Source: Hallerella sp964397425 (GTDB taxonomy: Bacteria; Fibrobacterota; Fibrobacteria; Fibrobacterales; Fibrobacteraceae). Taken from it: a stretch of DNA of 64,000 bases. The DNA lies in the NCBI GenBank assembly GCA_964397425.1, contig CAYNID010000002.1, positions 186,001 through 250,000 on the forward strand, read 5' to 3'. The notes beneath the pieces were generated by a model. It had not been told where the DNA came from. It saw only the letters and a list, made by a program, of their open reading frames with translations, and made no database searches. Below are positions 8,774 through 17,502 of this stretch, in pieces. Within the stretch, counting starts at the first letter, position 1, and every line of letters begins with the position of its first letter. The translations under genes and the position numbers were made by a program.

Positions 8774-9055
8774 TTAGAGGATGGCGAAAATGTCGCTTTC
8801 GCGGACGATGAGATAGTCCTTGCCTTCGACAGACACTTCGGTGCCGCTGTATTTTCCATAAAGAACCTTGTCGCCGACTTTGACGTCCATGGCGATAGCC
8901 TTGCCGTTTTCGTCTTTCTTACCCGGTCCTGCCGCGACAACTGTGCCCTGCATGGGCTTTTCTTTGGCGTTGTCCGGAATGAAGAGTCCGCTTTCGGTTT
9001 TATTTTCTGCCGGAGCGGGTTCAATGAGAACTCTGTCTGCAAGTGGCTTAATCAT
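8774..9055 (-). CDS. groES: Co-chaperonin GroES (Hsp10)
   Basis: This 93-residue co-chaperonin begins MIKPLADRVLIEPAPAENKT and contains the mobile-loop region (GLFIPDNAKEKPMQGTVVA) and the VGDKVLYGKYSGTEV strand. The upstream in-frame extension was rejected because AGAGGT sits correctly before the ATG at 9055. First gene of groES-groL. Upstream are a -24/-12 promoter at 9117-9133 and an inverted repeat at 9194-9210. Confidence 0.97.
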   Translation of the reverse strand: MIKPLADRVLIEPAPAENKTESGLFIPDNAKEKPMQGTVVAAGPGKKDENGKAIAMDVKVGDKVLYGKYSGTEVSVEGKDYLIVRESDIFAIL

Positions 9056-9116
9056 GATAGTTTTACCTCTTTGTTGAAACGTTTTCGCCAAAATGCTTGG
9101 CGTCGTTCGGAGAATT

Positions 9117-9133
9117 AGCAATAATCATGCCAA
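9117..9133 (-). promoter_or_regulatory. Predicted sigma-54 (-24/-12) promoter of groES-groL
   Basis: The minus strand reads TTGGCATGATTATTGCT, a match to TGGCAYG-N4-TTGCW with the exact 12-base GG-to-GC register. The predicted start of transcription is near 9106, about 50 bases before groES. No CIRCE element (TTAGCACTC-N9-GAGTGCTAA) was seen in this region. Confidence 0.75.
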
Positions 9134-9193
9134 ATAAAAAATATCCGTAAAACGGGGAATTTTTGACGATAAGTGAAAAACTGTTTCATAATA

Positions 9194-9210
9194 CGTTTCA
9201 AAATGAAACG
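9194..9210. promoter_or_regulatory. Inverted repeat CGTTTC-N5-GAAACG upstream of groES (candidate enhancer site)
   Basis: Seven-base arms CGTTTCA/TGAAACG flank AAA. The centre is about 96 bases upstream of the predicted groES start of transcription. A further half-site, TGTTTCA, lies next to it at about 9182. It has the same pattern as the grpE and dnaK upstream repeats. Confidence 0.65.
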
Positions 9211-9242
9211 GTTTAGGCCGGCTGCTGAGAAAATGCTTCAAA

Positions 9243-9275
9243 TCAAAAAGGGAAACCGGATTAGCGGTTTCCCTT
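9243..9275 (-). terminator. Intrinsic terminator of the GH9 cellulase gene
   Basis: A stem of eleven bases, AAGGGAAACCG with CGGTTTCCCTT (9248-9258 with 9265-9275), is followed on the minus strand by TTTTT. It lies about 20 bases after the cellulase stop codon. Confidence 0.85.
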
Positions 9276-9293
9276 GAATTTCAACAGGGACGT

Positions 9294-12200
9294 TTATTTT
9301 TGGACGCGCCGGAAGCCGAAGGATTTTGTTTTGTCCGAAGATTGCTTCCGAGTCTGGCCTTTGCGGTATTTTCCGTTCGACGGATTGCTGATGGCCGTTT
9401 CGGAGGCTTTGAATTCGAACTGGGCAACGTAAGCGCCTGTCCCGATGAGACGACCGCTTTCGGATTGCGGGGCGATGCCTTCGTGAGTTATCCATTCGAG
9501 GCGCAGGTGGAGATGCCCATCCGAAGAAATCGCGTTTTCGGCGAAGTCCGACAGGGAGCCTTCGTAAGATGTCGAGGTGACGATTTCGCCCATGTTGTTG
9601 TAAATATTCACGGAGAACTTGAGCTTTGCCATCCAGGCTTTTTCGCCGAGGGAATCCGTTTGCAACAGGAGGGGAATTTCCATGTCGATATCGAACGTGG
9701 GACCTCCGTGGACGTAATTTGCCGTGTCATAAGAAACCGGGGTGATGGACTTCAACTTTTTCTTTCCGCTGGCGATGACTGTTTCGGATGCATCGGATAG
9801 GTAAGACAGGCGGAACATTTCGTTTTTGTCCGGTTCGTTTCCGCCGTAAAGGACTTCGCTTGCGGGAACGGACGTGACTCCGGATTGCATCGAGACTTTG
9901 AAGGAAACGTTGTCAATGTCACCTTGAACGATGACCCACGGATTCTGTTCGCCGGGGAAGTTCTTCGCGCCATCGTTTGCGATGGAGAATTCAGCGCCAA
10001 CGGGCAGCCGGATTTCATCGTTCACGTGGATCTGGGATTCCGAATTGTTGTCGGCGTAGACAAAAGTCCAGGTTGTCTGAGCGTTGTTGAACGCATCGGA
10101 ATTGGATGAGAACCAGTATTGTCCGGAACTTGTCCGCTTTTGCAGGTAATACAGATTCGAATTTCCCGTGGTGTCAACCAATTTCAGCGGCTCTGAAAGA
10201 GTGACGCGCAACCGGTAGAGGCTTTCGGTGGGTTTTGTGATATTCGCATTCAGGATTACCGGCGGACATTTGTCGTAAAGGGCAGCCGTATTGTTGTCGA
10301 AGAATCCGCCAAGCGGTCCCTGGCGCGGCAAAATAAGGCCGTTTCCGTTGCGGTTACCGTAAGTCATCTTGTTGAAGGTTTCTCCGGTGATGGGTATGCG
10401 GATAGCCGTCGCCATGCTTTGAACGGAATCGATGCGGATGGTGTCTATCTTGGGGACGAATGTGGAATCCTGCCTGGACGTGTAAGCCTTGCAAATGGTT
10501 TCCATGTGGGTCACGGAATCAATCCGGTCGATGGTTGTTTGCGTTGAATCCGTGTAAATCGTGTCGCGCTTGTCCACTTTGAGAACGTCTTCATATTTTG
10601 AACATTCCTTTTTGACGGATCCAAGCACCCATTCGCCACGAGAAGAATCCAATTGCGTAATGTATTTGGGAATTTTTTCGCCGTAAACCGAATCTAAACT
10701 CCAACCGTTTGCCGGTTTTGCGTAGGCGACGTAGATTTCGGGTTTTCCCCAGTAAACGTCGATGGTGTCCAGCATGTCTTTTTCGCGGAGGAGCTTCGTA
10801 AATTCGATATAAATTTCGTCAGGCTGTCCATCGCCTTCGTTGTCGGAGATGGTCGCATACTTGACAGGAACCGGGCGGACGGATTCAATGACGTTCACGG
10901 GGCCGTTGCAGTCGGAGAGGGCGTTTGTCGCCAAATCGACGACGGGGAAGCCCGCCTTGATGATGGCGCGGTGTCCCTGTTTGATGAAGTTGCCGTCCGT
11001 GTTGCCGGTAATGACGTATTCCCACGTTTTGCCGTTGTCCGTTGTTGTCGCCTTGACGACTTGGATGGAAGACTGGTCGATTTCAGCTCCAGTGCTGTCG
11101 TAAATGGCTAAGGGCCATGCGGAACTCATGGAAATCGGTTCGGAAAAGGCGATTCGGAGGGTGTCCTGCGGATTTGCGTGGTTTTCGTTTTCAAGAATCG
11201 CGACGCCGGTGAGAGTCGGGGCGATGCCGTCCGAAATCGTTTTTTCAGAGGTCTTGGACACGCCGTTTTCGGTCATGTAAACGGTCACTTTGCCTGCTGG
11301 CGCTGCATTTTGCGGAACGGAAACGCCGCTTAGCTGGAATGTTGTCGAGGCGCCTACGACAAGTGCCGAAGGTTTGACGACAAATTCAGAAGCGGGAACT
11401 GTTGCCGTGGAATCCAGGGAAACGAGGACGCTGTCCAATTTGATGGAAGAACCGTCAAATTGGCTTCCGCTGAACGTGATGGTCAGTTCGTCGGCTGTGG
11501 CGTCGCAATTCAAGTCGGTGAGGCTCGCCACTTGCGGAATCGGAGTCGTCGGGTCGGCGTAGAACGATTGCGCCGTGGAGTCTTCCGGATCCTCCGCATC
11601 GACATAAACAACGGAGATGGTGTCGCCGCCGAGAAGCGCGACTTTCGGGAAGTCCGCACTTGCGTTGTTCACTGCGGAAATCCATTCGCTTTCGAAGTAA
11701 CCGAGAGTCGAATTGGTGCGTTTTAAGGCGACTTGCGTGGAGTCTCCGGTGCGGGAATTGTGGAGCATGACGGAAATAGTTTCGTTTGCAGCGTTGTCCT
11801 TGTCGCTGACGAATATCTTGAACGTCATCGGATCGTCTTTTACCGGGCTTGAAACGGATTGACCGTCTTCGCGGAGTAATTGGATCTTGCCCGCTGTGCG
11901 ATTTCCCTTGCTGAACTGGACATAATACGAGCGGTTGACGAATGCGCAGCCTCCATTTTCAAGGCATTCGGAACAATCCGGATTGGGACCCGCGAAAATG
12001 GTGACATCGACTTTGTTCGTTCCGATGGACATTTTGACCGGAATGTTCAAGTCGAAACGGCCTGTCGCATAATTGTAAACGGCGGCGGTCGCCCGTTGTT
12101 CTTTGGTCAAGGCGACTCCGTTGACCCAGATATCTGTCACGTAGCCGTTTTCAGAGATGGTCGCGTTGCCTGTCAGGCGCATGGTGCTGGTTGTGGAATC

Positions 12201-15200
12201 GATTTGAATGTAAGAACCGGAAGAAACGTTGAACGGGGCGTCAAAGGCGACTGTCATTTCGTAATTGGCGCGTTTTTTCGTCATTTCGGAGTAAGAGGGG
12301 CTGAATCCGACGACAAATTCATCTTTGCGGTAAACGACTACATAGGGGTTGACCGGGGCTTCGTCCTGGTCGCCGTCGTCTTTGCCCCAGATGGGCATTC
12401 CCGCGTAATCGGCTCCGTCGACATCCCGCTCGTGAGGAGCCCAGGTCCAGTCTCCCGATGTCGCCGACATGCGCTTTTCCGGAGCGGTGCGGAGCGGATC
12501 GCATTTGCCGTTTTGGTAAAGACCGCGGGAGAATCCCAAGTCCATGCGCATCCGGGAAGATGATTTGATGGTCGTGGAACCCAGCGGTACGGGAATGTAC
12601 CAGTCATAAGTGCCTGTGGCCGCATTGTAAGTGTCTTCGAGCTTGACGGGGATGGCTCCGCGCAAAAGTTCCCGGATTTCCGAGTCCGTTTCGCAGGGCT
12701 TGTTGAATCCCGCTTCGTCGTAGGCCTGGCAAATATCCAAATCCAACAGCAACGGGCAGGAACCGGGCTGGTTGTTTTCGCCGGCTTGCGCTTCGATCTG
12801 TTCCGGTTTGGCGGTAACGTAAAGCCGGAGTGTCAAGCTGTCGAATTGACGGTCTTCGTTGTTGTAAATGTTGATGTTCAAGAAGTCCAGTCCGCCAAAT
12901 TCATATTGGTAAGTGCGCACGTCAAAATCGTAAGAGGTGACGGGCGTCGTGAATTTGAGCGGCATTCCTTTGTCGTCTGTGCAACGGACCGAGGCGTTAC
13001 TTTGTACACAATAATAGTAGGTCGTCTTTTCTTTCAGCTTGCCCAATTTGACGTAGTGGAAACTGGTGGGAATCCCGGCGACATCGGCGTTCGCGTCAAA
13101 GTGACAAGTGCCATTCGGGGAAGTGGGGCATGTCATGTTTTCGTAAGACGTGAGGGTTGTGTCCCAATAAACTTTGGATTCGTATTGTCCGTTCGGCGTG
13201 TACCACATGATTTCCGCACTGTCGGAGGAAAGGTTGCAAACCTTGATGTTTTGGATATTCGCATCGGGTTGCGGGCTTGCGAGCGTGGTGAAGGAGAACG
13301 GCGTACTGGTGCTGTCGATAAGCCATTTTGTCGTGTAAGATTCACTCCGACCGTTGATGGCGATGACTTTGAAATAATAGGCGGTTCCGTTTTGGAGGCC
13401 TGTCATGTGGAATTCGTGGTTCACCGCATAGGTGGAATCTTTGAAATAGGCGGAGAATGGGCCCGTTTCGTTTGTGCTGTAAAGGATCATCGCCGGACCG
13501 CGCATGTCTTGGGAAACTTTCACAATGGCGGAGTCGTAGCCGACATAGCGGATTTCCACATTGATTTCGGACGGAGCGCGGCTTCTGTCTTCTTCGCGGA
13601 CGGCGACGGCGCTCGAGGCGACAAACGTGGCCGTTGCGTCGATACATGTTTCAGAAAGGTGGTAATCTTCCCAGCTCATCGTGCTCGGTGCCCAGGCGTT
13701 TCCGTTTGCGTCGTTGGGGGGGACTCCGCCGAAGAGCGCTCCGGTGGGCGGATTGTAAGCGTAATTTGCGCCCGGCATGTTCTTGCCTTCGGGGTTTGCG
13801 GCGCGGTGGTGCGGGTGGGCGTCGTTCTTGTCGCCGACCCCCAGTAAGAACGAAACGTCCCAGGGGTTGACTCCCAACATATAGTTCAGCTGGTTGATGC
13901 CCAATTTTTTCATGGCGGCTGAATTCCAATTTTGAACGCCTTTTTGGGGAAGGGGGACGCCTTCCAAATCCTTTGTCACTTCGGAATACGCCAGGACTTC
14001 GAATATGTTGCCCGCTAGATAACGGTTGTAAATCCAGGTCTTGTCTGTTTGCATGTTATACCAGAGGTCGCCGTAAGAAACCGGGGTCATGCCGTTCAAA
14101 GTGGGAATGGAAACGCTTTCGGAACCGCTTCCGGAAAGATAACTCAAGTTTGTCGCCAAAATCAGGGCGACATTTTCGGCGTATTTCAAGCGGGTTTTGT
14201 TGTCGATGCCGTAGCGTTTTCCGGTTTCTTCGTCTTTCAGGAGCAACTTGTAGAAACCGTAAAGCGTGTATGTGTAAGCGTTCGCCCAGCTTGTATTTTT
14301 GGAAGATTTGCGCATACCGTCGCGGTTCCATGCCATCCAACCGCCGTTGAAAAAGCCCACGGAAGCTTCTTGGTCGCTGCCGATTTCCTTGTCTTCGACG
14401 GCATCGTTCAAGTAATCCATTTTTTTTGTTTTTTCGTAAGTCGCGTAATGGAGCGCTATGGCGGCTATCGCCAAATCATCGTGAGATTCGTTGTTGCCTT
14501 TATAAGCTGCGCTAGACCAGTCGTCTGCTTCGAGGTTGTAGACGTAGGGCTTTCCTCCGTCATAAGTTCCCGGTCCGAGATTCTTTTCCTTGAGCTTCAA
14601 ATTCTTGGCGAAGTCGTACATTTTTTCGGCAACGATGAGGCAGCTGTCGGCGAAAGCCTTGTCGTAAGTCGCGTAATCCTTGCTCAAAATGGCAAGTCCA
14701 GCCGCAATTTGGCCGGAGATGTTGGAACCCAATTCTCCGAGGCGCAAGTCGCGTTCGTGCGGTCCGCCGCGCCCGGTCAGCGTTGTCGGGAGAGCGTCTT
14801 GATTTTCTGGCCGTCCCCACCAGCCGTGGTCCGCGCCGAAGTTTCCAACGGAAACGACCATGTTGTCGATGACGCCGCCAGCGAAAACGTAAGAGCGCAA
14901 AAAGTAATCGGCTCCGTGCTTTGCTTCGCGGAGAATATCGGGAATGCCGTCCGTGTTGACCGTTTCGCCCATGTTGTAAGCGTAATTGTCTTCGTCGCGG
15001 TCCGGGTTTGAACCAGCCATCACCGCCAAAACCATAAAGGCGTACGCTTGTGTCTGCGATTCTTTCAAGTGGTCGCCGCAATCATACCAGCCGCCCTGCA
15101 AAGCGCCTTCTTGAGAAGTGAATCCTGTCGCGGAACCTTCGCCATGGACAAATTTGCCGGCTCCGTCTTTGGTGTGACTGGGTTTGTGGAACCACGATTC

Positions 15201-15905
15201 GGAGTTGCCGCTGCGGTTGATTCCGTAAAATTTGAGGGTCGCGTCGCGGACCATCGAATAAACTTTGTCGCTGATGATGAAAGACGCGGAATACTGATTC
15301 AGGACTTTGACGCGGTAACGCGTGTTGGTGGAAAGCCCTGCCATATCGGCCAGATGTCCGATGCAAACAGTGCCAGAAGGACCGTCACCCGCGACAGAAT
15401 AACGTTTTTGGTTGTTGGTGGCTGCGTTTGTTCCTGCGATAATGGTCCAAGACGATTCTGTATTCTTGCCTGTCGACGTGAATGTTCCGCCGGTGGCAAC
15501 TTCTTCGCCGGTCAGGGACACCACGGAATAGGTTTCTGCACAGGTTCCCGCCGAGACGTAATAGAATTGCTTTTCGGTGTCTTCGGGGAGGTAGCCGGCC
15601 TGGTTGATGCGGATACGTCCGATGCGCACGTTTTGGGCGTCGCGGTAAGCCTGGTTCAGGGAATCGGGGATGATGCCGTTGGGAACAAAATCCTGCGGGA
15701 CTGATCCGACTGGGGGAACCGGATTGTGCTTTGATTTGTTGGGAACGTATTTGCTGAAGCTTTCTACAGTTCCGCCGTCGTCTGTGGCGGCGGTGTCCCA
15801 TTTCATAGGCCAAATGGGGCGAATGAGGTCATAAGGTGTCGGTTGTTCTTGCTCTGCGGCGAAAAGTCCTGCGGCGAGCAATCCGATGAGTGCAAAAATA
15901 GGCAC
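9294..15905 (-). CDS. Giant secreted GH9 cellulase/endoglucanase with Fn3 and long C-terminal domains
   Basis: The product is about 2,203 residues. A GTG at 15905 is preferred as start because AAAGGAGA precedes it by a few bases. A GTG nine codons earlier is also open. A signal peptide (about 1-17, ending LLAAGLFA) is followed by an Ig-like domain typical of GH9 (RIRINQAGYLP, about 97) and the (alpha/alpha)6 catalytic domain. Catalytic features are DCGDH (275-279, the paired Asp base), HPHHRAANP (around 700) and the proton donor Glu752 in YHLSETCIDATA. Two fibronectin type III repeats follow (about 778-975). Then come some 1,200 residues of beta-rich modules and a C-terminal FlgD-like Ig segment ending in a basic tail (KSFGFRRVQK). 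The tail may be a surface or secretion signal. It hydrolyses beta-1,4-glucan outside the cell. Confidence 0.9.
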   Translation of the reverse strand: MPIFALIGLLAAGLFAAEQEQPTPYDLIRPIWPMKWDTAATDDGGTVESFSKYVPNKSKHNPVPPVGSVPQDFVPNGIIPDSLNQAYRDAQNVRIGRIRINQAGYLPEDTEKQFYYVSAGTCAETYSVVSLTGEEVATGGTFTSTGKNTESSWTIIAGTNAATNNQKRYSVAGDGPSGTVCIGHLADMAGLSTNTRYRVKVLNQYSASFIISDKVYSMVRDATLKFYGINRSGNSESWFHKPSHTKDGAGKFVHGEGSATGFTSQEGALQGGWYDCGDHLKESQTQAYAFMVLAVMAGSNPDRDEDNYAYNMGETVNTDGIPDILREAKHGADYFLRSYVFAGGVIDNMVVSVGNFGADHGWWGRPENQDALPTTLTGRGGPHERDLRLGELGSNISGQIAAGLAILSKDYATYDKAFADSCLIVAEKMYDFAKNLKLKEKNLGPGTYDGGKPYVYNLEADDWSSAAYKGNNESHDDLAIAAIALHYATYEKTKKMDYLNDAVEDKEIGSDQEASVGFFNGGWMAWNRDGMRKSSKNTSWANAYTYTLYGFYKLLLKDEETGKRYGIDNKTRLKYAENVALILATNLSYLSGSGSESVSIPTLNGMTPVSYGDLWYNMQTDKTWIYNRYLAGNIFEVLAYSEVTKDLEGVPLPQKGVQNWNSAAMKKLGINQLNYMLGVNPWDVSFLLGVGDKNDAHPHHRAANPEGKNMPGANYAYNPPTGALFGGVPPNDANGNAWAPSTMSWEDYHLSETCIDATATFVASSAVAVREEDRSRAPSEINVEIRYVGYDSAIVKVSQDMRGPAMILYSTNETGPFSAYFKDSTYAVNHEFHMTGLQNGTAYYFKVIAINGRSESYTTKWLIDSTSTPFSFTTLASPQPDANIQNIKVCNLSSDSAEIMWYTPNGQYESKVYWDTTLTSYENMTCPTSPNGTCHFDANADVAGIPTSFHYVKLGKLKEKTTYYYCVQSNASVRCTDDKGMPLKFTTPVTSYDFDVRTYQYEFGGLDFLNINIYNNEDRQFDSLTLRLYVTAKPEQIEAQAGENNQPGSCPLLLDLDICQAYDEAGFNKPCETDSEIRELLRGAIPVKLEDTYNAATGTYDWYIPVPLGSTTIKSSSRMRMDLGFSRGLYQNGKCDPLRTAPEKRMSATSGDWTWAPHERDVDGADYAGMPIWGKDDGDQDEAPVNPYVVVYRKDEFVVGFSPSYSEMTKKRANYEMTVAFDAPFNVSSGSYIQIDSTTSTMRLTGNATISENGYVTDIWVNGVALTKEQRATAAVYNYATGRFDLNIPVKMSIGTNKVDVTIFAGPNPDCSECLENGGCAFVNRSYYVQFSKGNRTAGKIQLLREDGQSVSSPVKDDPMTFKIFVSDKDNAANETISVMLHNSRTGDSTQVALKRTNSTLGYFESEWISAVNNASADFPKVALLGGDTISVVYVDAEDPEDSTAQSFYADPTTPIPQVASLTDLNCDATADELTITFSGSQFDGSSIKLDSVLVSLDSTATVPASEFVVKPSALVVGASTTFQLSGVSVPQNAAPAGKVTVYMTENGVSKTSEKTISDGIAPTLTGVAILENENHANPQDTLRIAFSEPISMSSAWPLAIYDSTGAEIDQSSIQVVKATTTDNGKTWEYVITGNTDGNFIKQGHRAIIKAGFPVVDLATNALSDCNGPVNVIESVRPVPVKYATISDNEGDGQPDEIYIEFTKLLREKDMLDTIDVYWGKPEIYVAYAKPANGWSLDSVYGEKIPKYITQLDSSRGEWVLGSVKKECSKYEDVLKVDKRDTIYTDSTQTTIDRIDSVTHMETICKAYTSRQDSTFVPKIDTIRIDSVQSMATAIRIPITGETFNKMTYGNRNGNGLILPRQGPLGGFFDNNTAALYDKCPPVILNANITKPTESLYRLRVTLSEPLKLVDTTGNSNLYYLQKRTSSGQYWFSSNSDAFNNAQTTWTFVYADNNSESQIHVNDEIRLPVGAEFSIANDGAKNFPGEQNPWVIVQGDIDNVSFKVSMQSGVTSVPASEVLYGGNEPDKNEMFRLSYLSDASETVIASGKKKLKSITPVSYDTANYVHGGPTFDIDMEIPLLLQTDSLGEKAWMAKLKFSVNIYNNMGEIVTSTSYEGSLSDFAENAISSDGHLHLRLEWITHEGIAPQSESGRLIGTGAYVAQFEFKASETAISNPSNGKYRKGQTRKQSSDKTKSFGFRRVQK

Positions 15906-15975
15906 AGCGTCTCCTTTTTTTTTACCAAACACAATCCCGCCCGAAAAATAAATCTTTTCGTGGGGAATGGATTCG

Positions 15976-15997
15976 CGTTTGTAAAATATTACAAACG
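15976..15997. promoter_or_regulatory. Palindromic operator candidate between cellulase and lipoprotein genes
   Basis: A perfect inverted repeat has nine-base arms CGTTTGTAA and TTACAAACG around AATA. It lies in the 122-base divergent intergenic region, 19 bases upstream of the TATATTTG box of the plus-strand lipoprotein and about 70 bases from the cellulase start. The TTGTAA-N4-TTACAA core has the size and symmetry of a CRP/FNR-superfamily site, but the regulator is unknown. Confidence 0.6.
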
Positions 15998-16015
15998 GAA
16001 TCGGGGCGTTTTAGA

Positions 16016-16023
16016 TATATTTG
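16016..16023 (+). promoter_or_regulatory. TATATTTG -10 box, leaderless-type promoter of the Ser-rich lipoprotein
   Basis: TATATTTG ends four bases before the ATG at 16028, leaving no room for a ribosome-binding site. Transcription would begin at or next to the start codon. Confidence 0.5.
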
Positions 16024-16027
16024 GGGC

Positions 16028-17173
16028 ATGAACTTTTCAAAACGTTTTGGCCTCTTGCCTTTTTTGGGCATTTACGCGTTGTCTTTGGGGTTGTCCGCTT
16101 GTGGGAGCGATTCCAGTTCGGAATCGGTTGAAAATCCTCCCGACGAGGAGTATTCATCATCGGCTGCCGCCATTTCTTCGGGGACGGAAAGCTCTTCTGC
16201 TTCGGGAAAATCCAGTGCGTCACAACCGCTTTCCAGTGGGGCTGTTCAAGCGAGCTCCTCTTCTGTGGCGACAGAAACGGTCAGCGGCAATGAAGCGTTG
16301 AACGAAGCGAATCAAGTTGTGAATGGGACGTGCGGCCCGGAATCGCCCACGGTAGAAAAGGGCGAACTGGTGACTTGGAAGTTTTACCGGGCTTCTGGCG
16401 AAATTTTTGAACAGATCATGTCTCCATTTGTTTGGACTTTCGAAGGCGTATCCAATCCGAACATCCAGGGAAACGGCCTTTATTCGGTAAATGTCCGTTA
16501 TGCGGAATCCGGAACGTACTCCGCTTATTTGAATGTGGACGGAAACGATGTCGCCTGTGAACCGATTCAGGTGCAGGGAATTCCCATTACGGTAAATTCT
16601 TGCGTGCCCAATGTTTCGACGGCAAAAGCCGGGGAAACGATTACGTGGACGGTGGACGCCGTTTCCGAATCGCCGATTTCCACTTATGAATGGACATCCG
16701 CCTATGGGACGGTCAGCGGATCTGGCGCCTCGGCGTCGATGGTCGCCTCTTCGGATATGCACAAGCAACAGGTGACTGTCAACGTGGCGGTGTCGAACGC
16801 GGACAATTCCAAGGTGACTTATGCGTGTGGCGGCGTAACGGTAGTCGATCCGGAATCCGTGGATTTGATTTTGCCTTTAGGAAGCATTAATGATCCGGAT
16901 TCTTACGGCGAAACGATTCTTCCGACCTTGCCGGACGCCATCTTCATCCCGGCGCAAACGGCGACGACTGTTCAAATTCCGGCTGGAGCACCCAACAATT
17001 GTACGGTGGGCTGCAAACCGAGAGTGGGTACGGATTACAGGAATCTTGAAGTGTATTGGGATTCCGAAGAACCGCTGTCGGGATTCGCTTACTTTAGCCC
17101 GACCGGTTGTGCTCCGGGTAAAAAATACACGGTCACGGCGACAACCACGGCCATTTGCGTGGTGAATAAGTAA
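16028..17173 (+). CDS. Ser-rich linker lipoprotein with Ig/PKD-like repeats
   Basis: This 381-residue secreted lipoprotein has a signal peptide ending in the lipobox LSAC (Cys about 24). A long Ser-rich low-complexity linker (about 27-85) comes next. Two repeated segments of about 90 residues each start with a conserved Cys and a TW signature (CGPESPTVEKGELVTWKF; CVPNVSTAKAGETITWTV), like Ig/PKD modules. A C-terminal region has further Cys residues. The exact function is unknown. The divergent arrangement with the GH9 cellulase suggests a surface role in polysaccharide degradation. A bidirectional terminator follows. Confidence 0.85.
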   Translation: MNFSKRFGLLPFLGIYALSLGLSACGSDSSSESVENPPDEEYSSSAAAISSGTESSSASGKSSASQPLSSGAVQASSSSVATETVSGNEALNEANQVVNGTCGPESPTVEKGELVTWKFYRASGEIFEQIMSPFVWTFEGVSNPNIQGNGLYSVNVRYAESGTYSAYLNVDGNDVACEPIQVQGIPITVNSCVPNVSTAKAGETITWTVDAVSESPISTYEWTSAYGTVSGSGASASMVASSDMHKQQVTVNVAVSNADNSKVTYACGGVTVVDPESVDLILPLGSINDPDSYGETILPTLPDAIFIPAQTATTVQIPAGAPNNCTVGCKPRVGTDYRNLEVYWDSEEPLSGFAYFSPTGCAPGKKYTVTATTTAICVVNK

Positions 17174-17502
17174 ACAGTTGAAATGACGAAAAGGAACTTT
17201 CTCCGGAAAGTTCCTTTTTGTATGGTGAATTTTTTGGGGGGGATGTATACATTGTTCCTCCAACAAACTGTGTTTTTGACAAATTTTGATGTAGTATAGG
17301 GGCGTATTTGTAGAAGGAAACGTCCGCCACGAACAATCACGTCACAATCTCGCTCTGTAAAATACTGAAGCGATTCTTCTAAAACGAGCGAATCCTGTCG
17401 CTGCTATTCGGATGTGTGTGTGGGGTGGGCTAGAAGATGCTGGTGGTGTGGTTTTACATAGCATTTTTAACTATTATTTGAAAAGCATTTTAAACACACC
17501 GC
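17174..17502. other. Intergenic region at the left edge of the AT-rich island
   Basis: No gene was found here. It contains the lipoprotein terminator (17189-17218), then about 280 bases in which composition shifts toward AT before the methyltransferase. No tRNA, direct repeat or integrase was recognised that would mark an attachment site. Confidence 0.5.
17189..17218. terminator. Bidirectional intrinsic terminator after the lipoprotein
   Basis: Thirteen-base arms AAAAGGAACTTTC and GAAAGTTCCTTTT enclose a TCCG loop, with A and T runs on both sides. Confidence 0.9.

Noticed and set aside
7135..8811. A long open frame on the plus strand over groL
   Set aside because: It is the antisense of a clear groL gene, with no family signatures and no ribosome-binding site. 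The codon bias of groL makes this frame open.
9056..9293. A CIRCE/HrcA site before groES
   Set aside because: I looked for TTAGCACTC-N9-GAGTGCTAA and found none. The -24/-12 element and inverted repeat fit better.
12786..13847. A 353-codon plus-strand frame inside the cellulase gene
   Set aside because: It lies wholly within the GH9 gene on the other strand and has no protein-like motifs.
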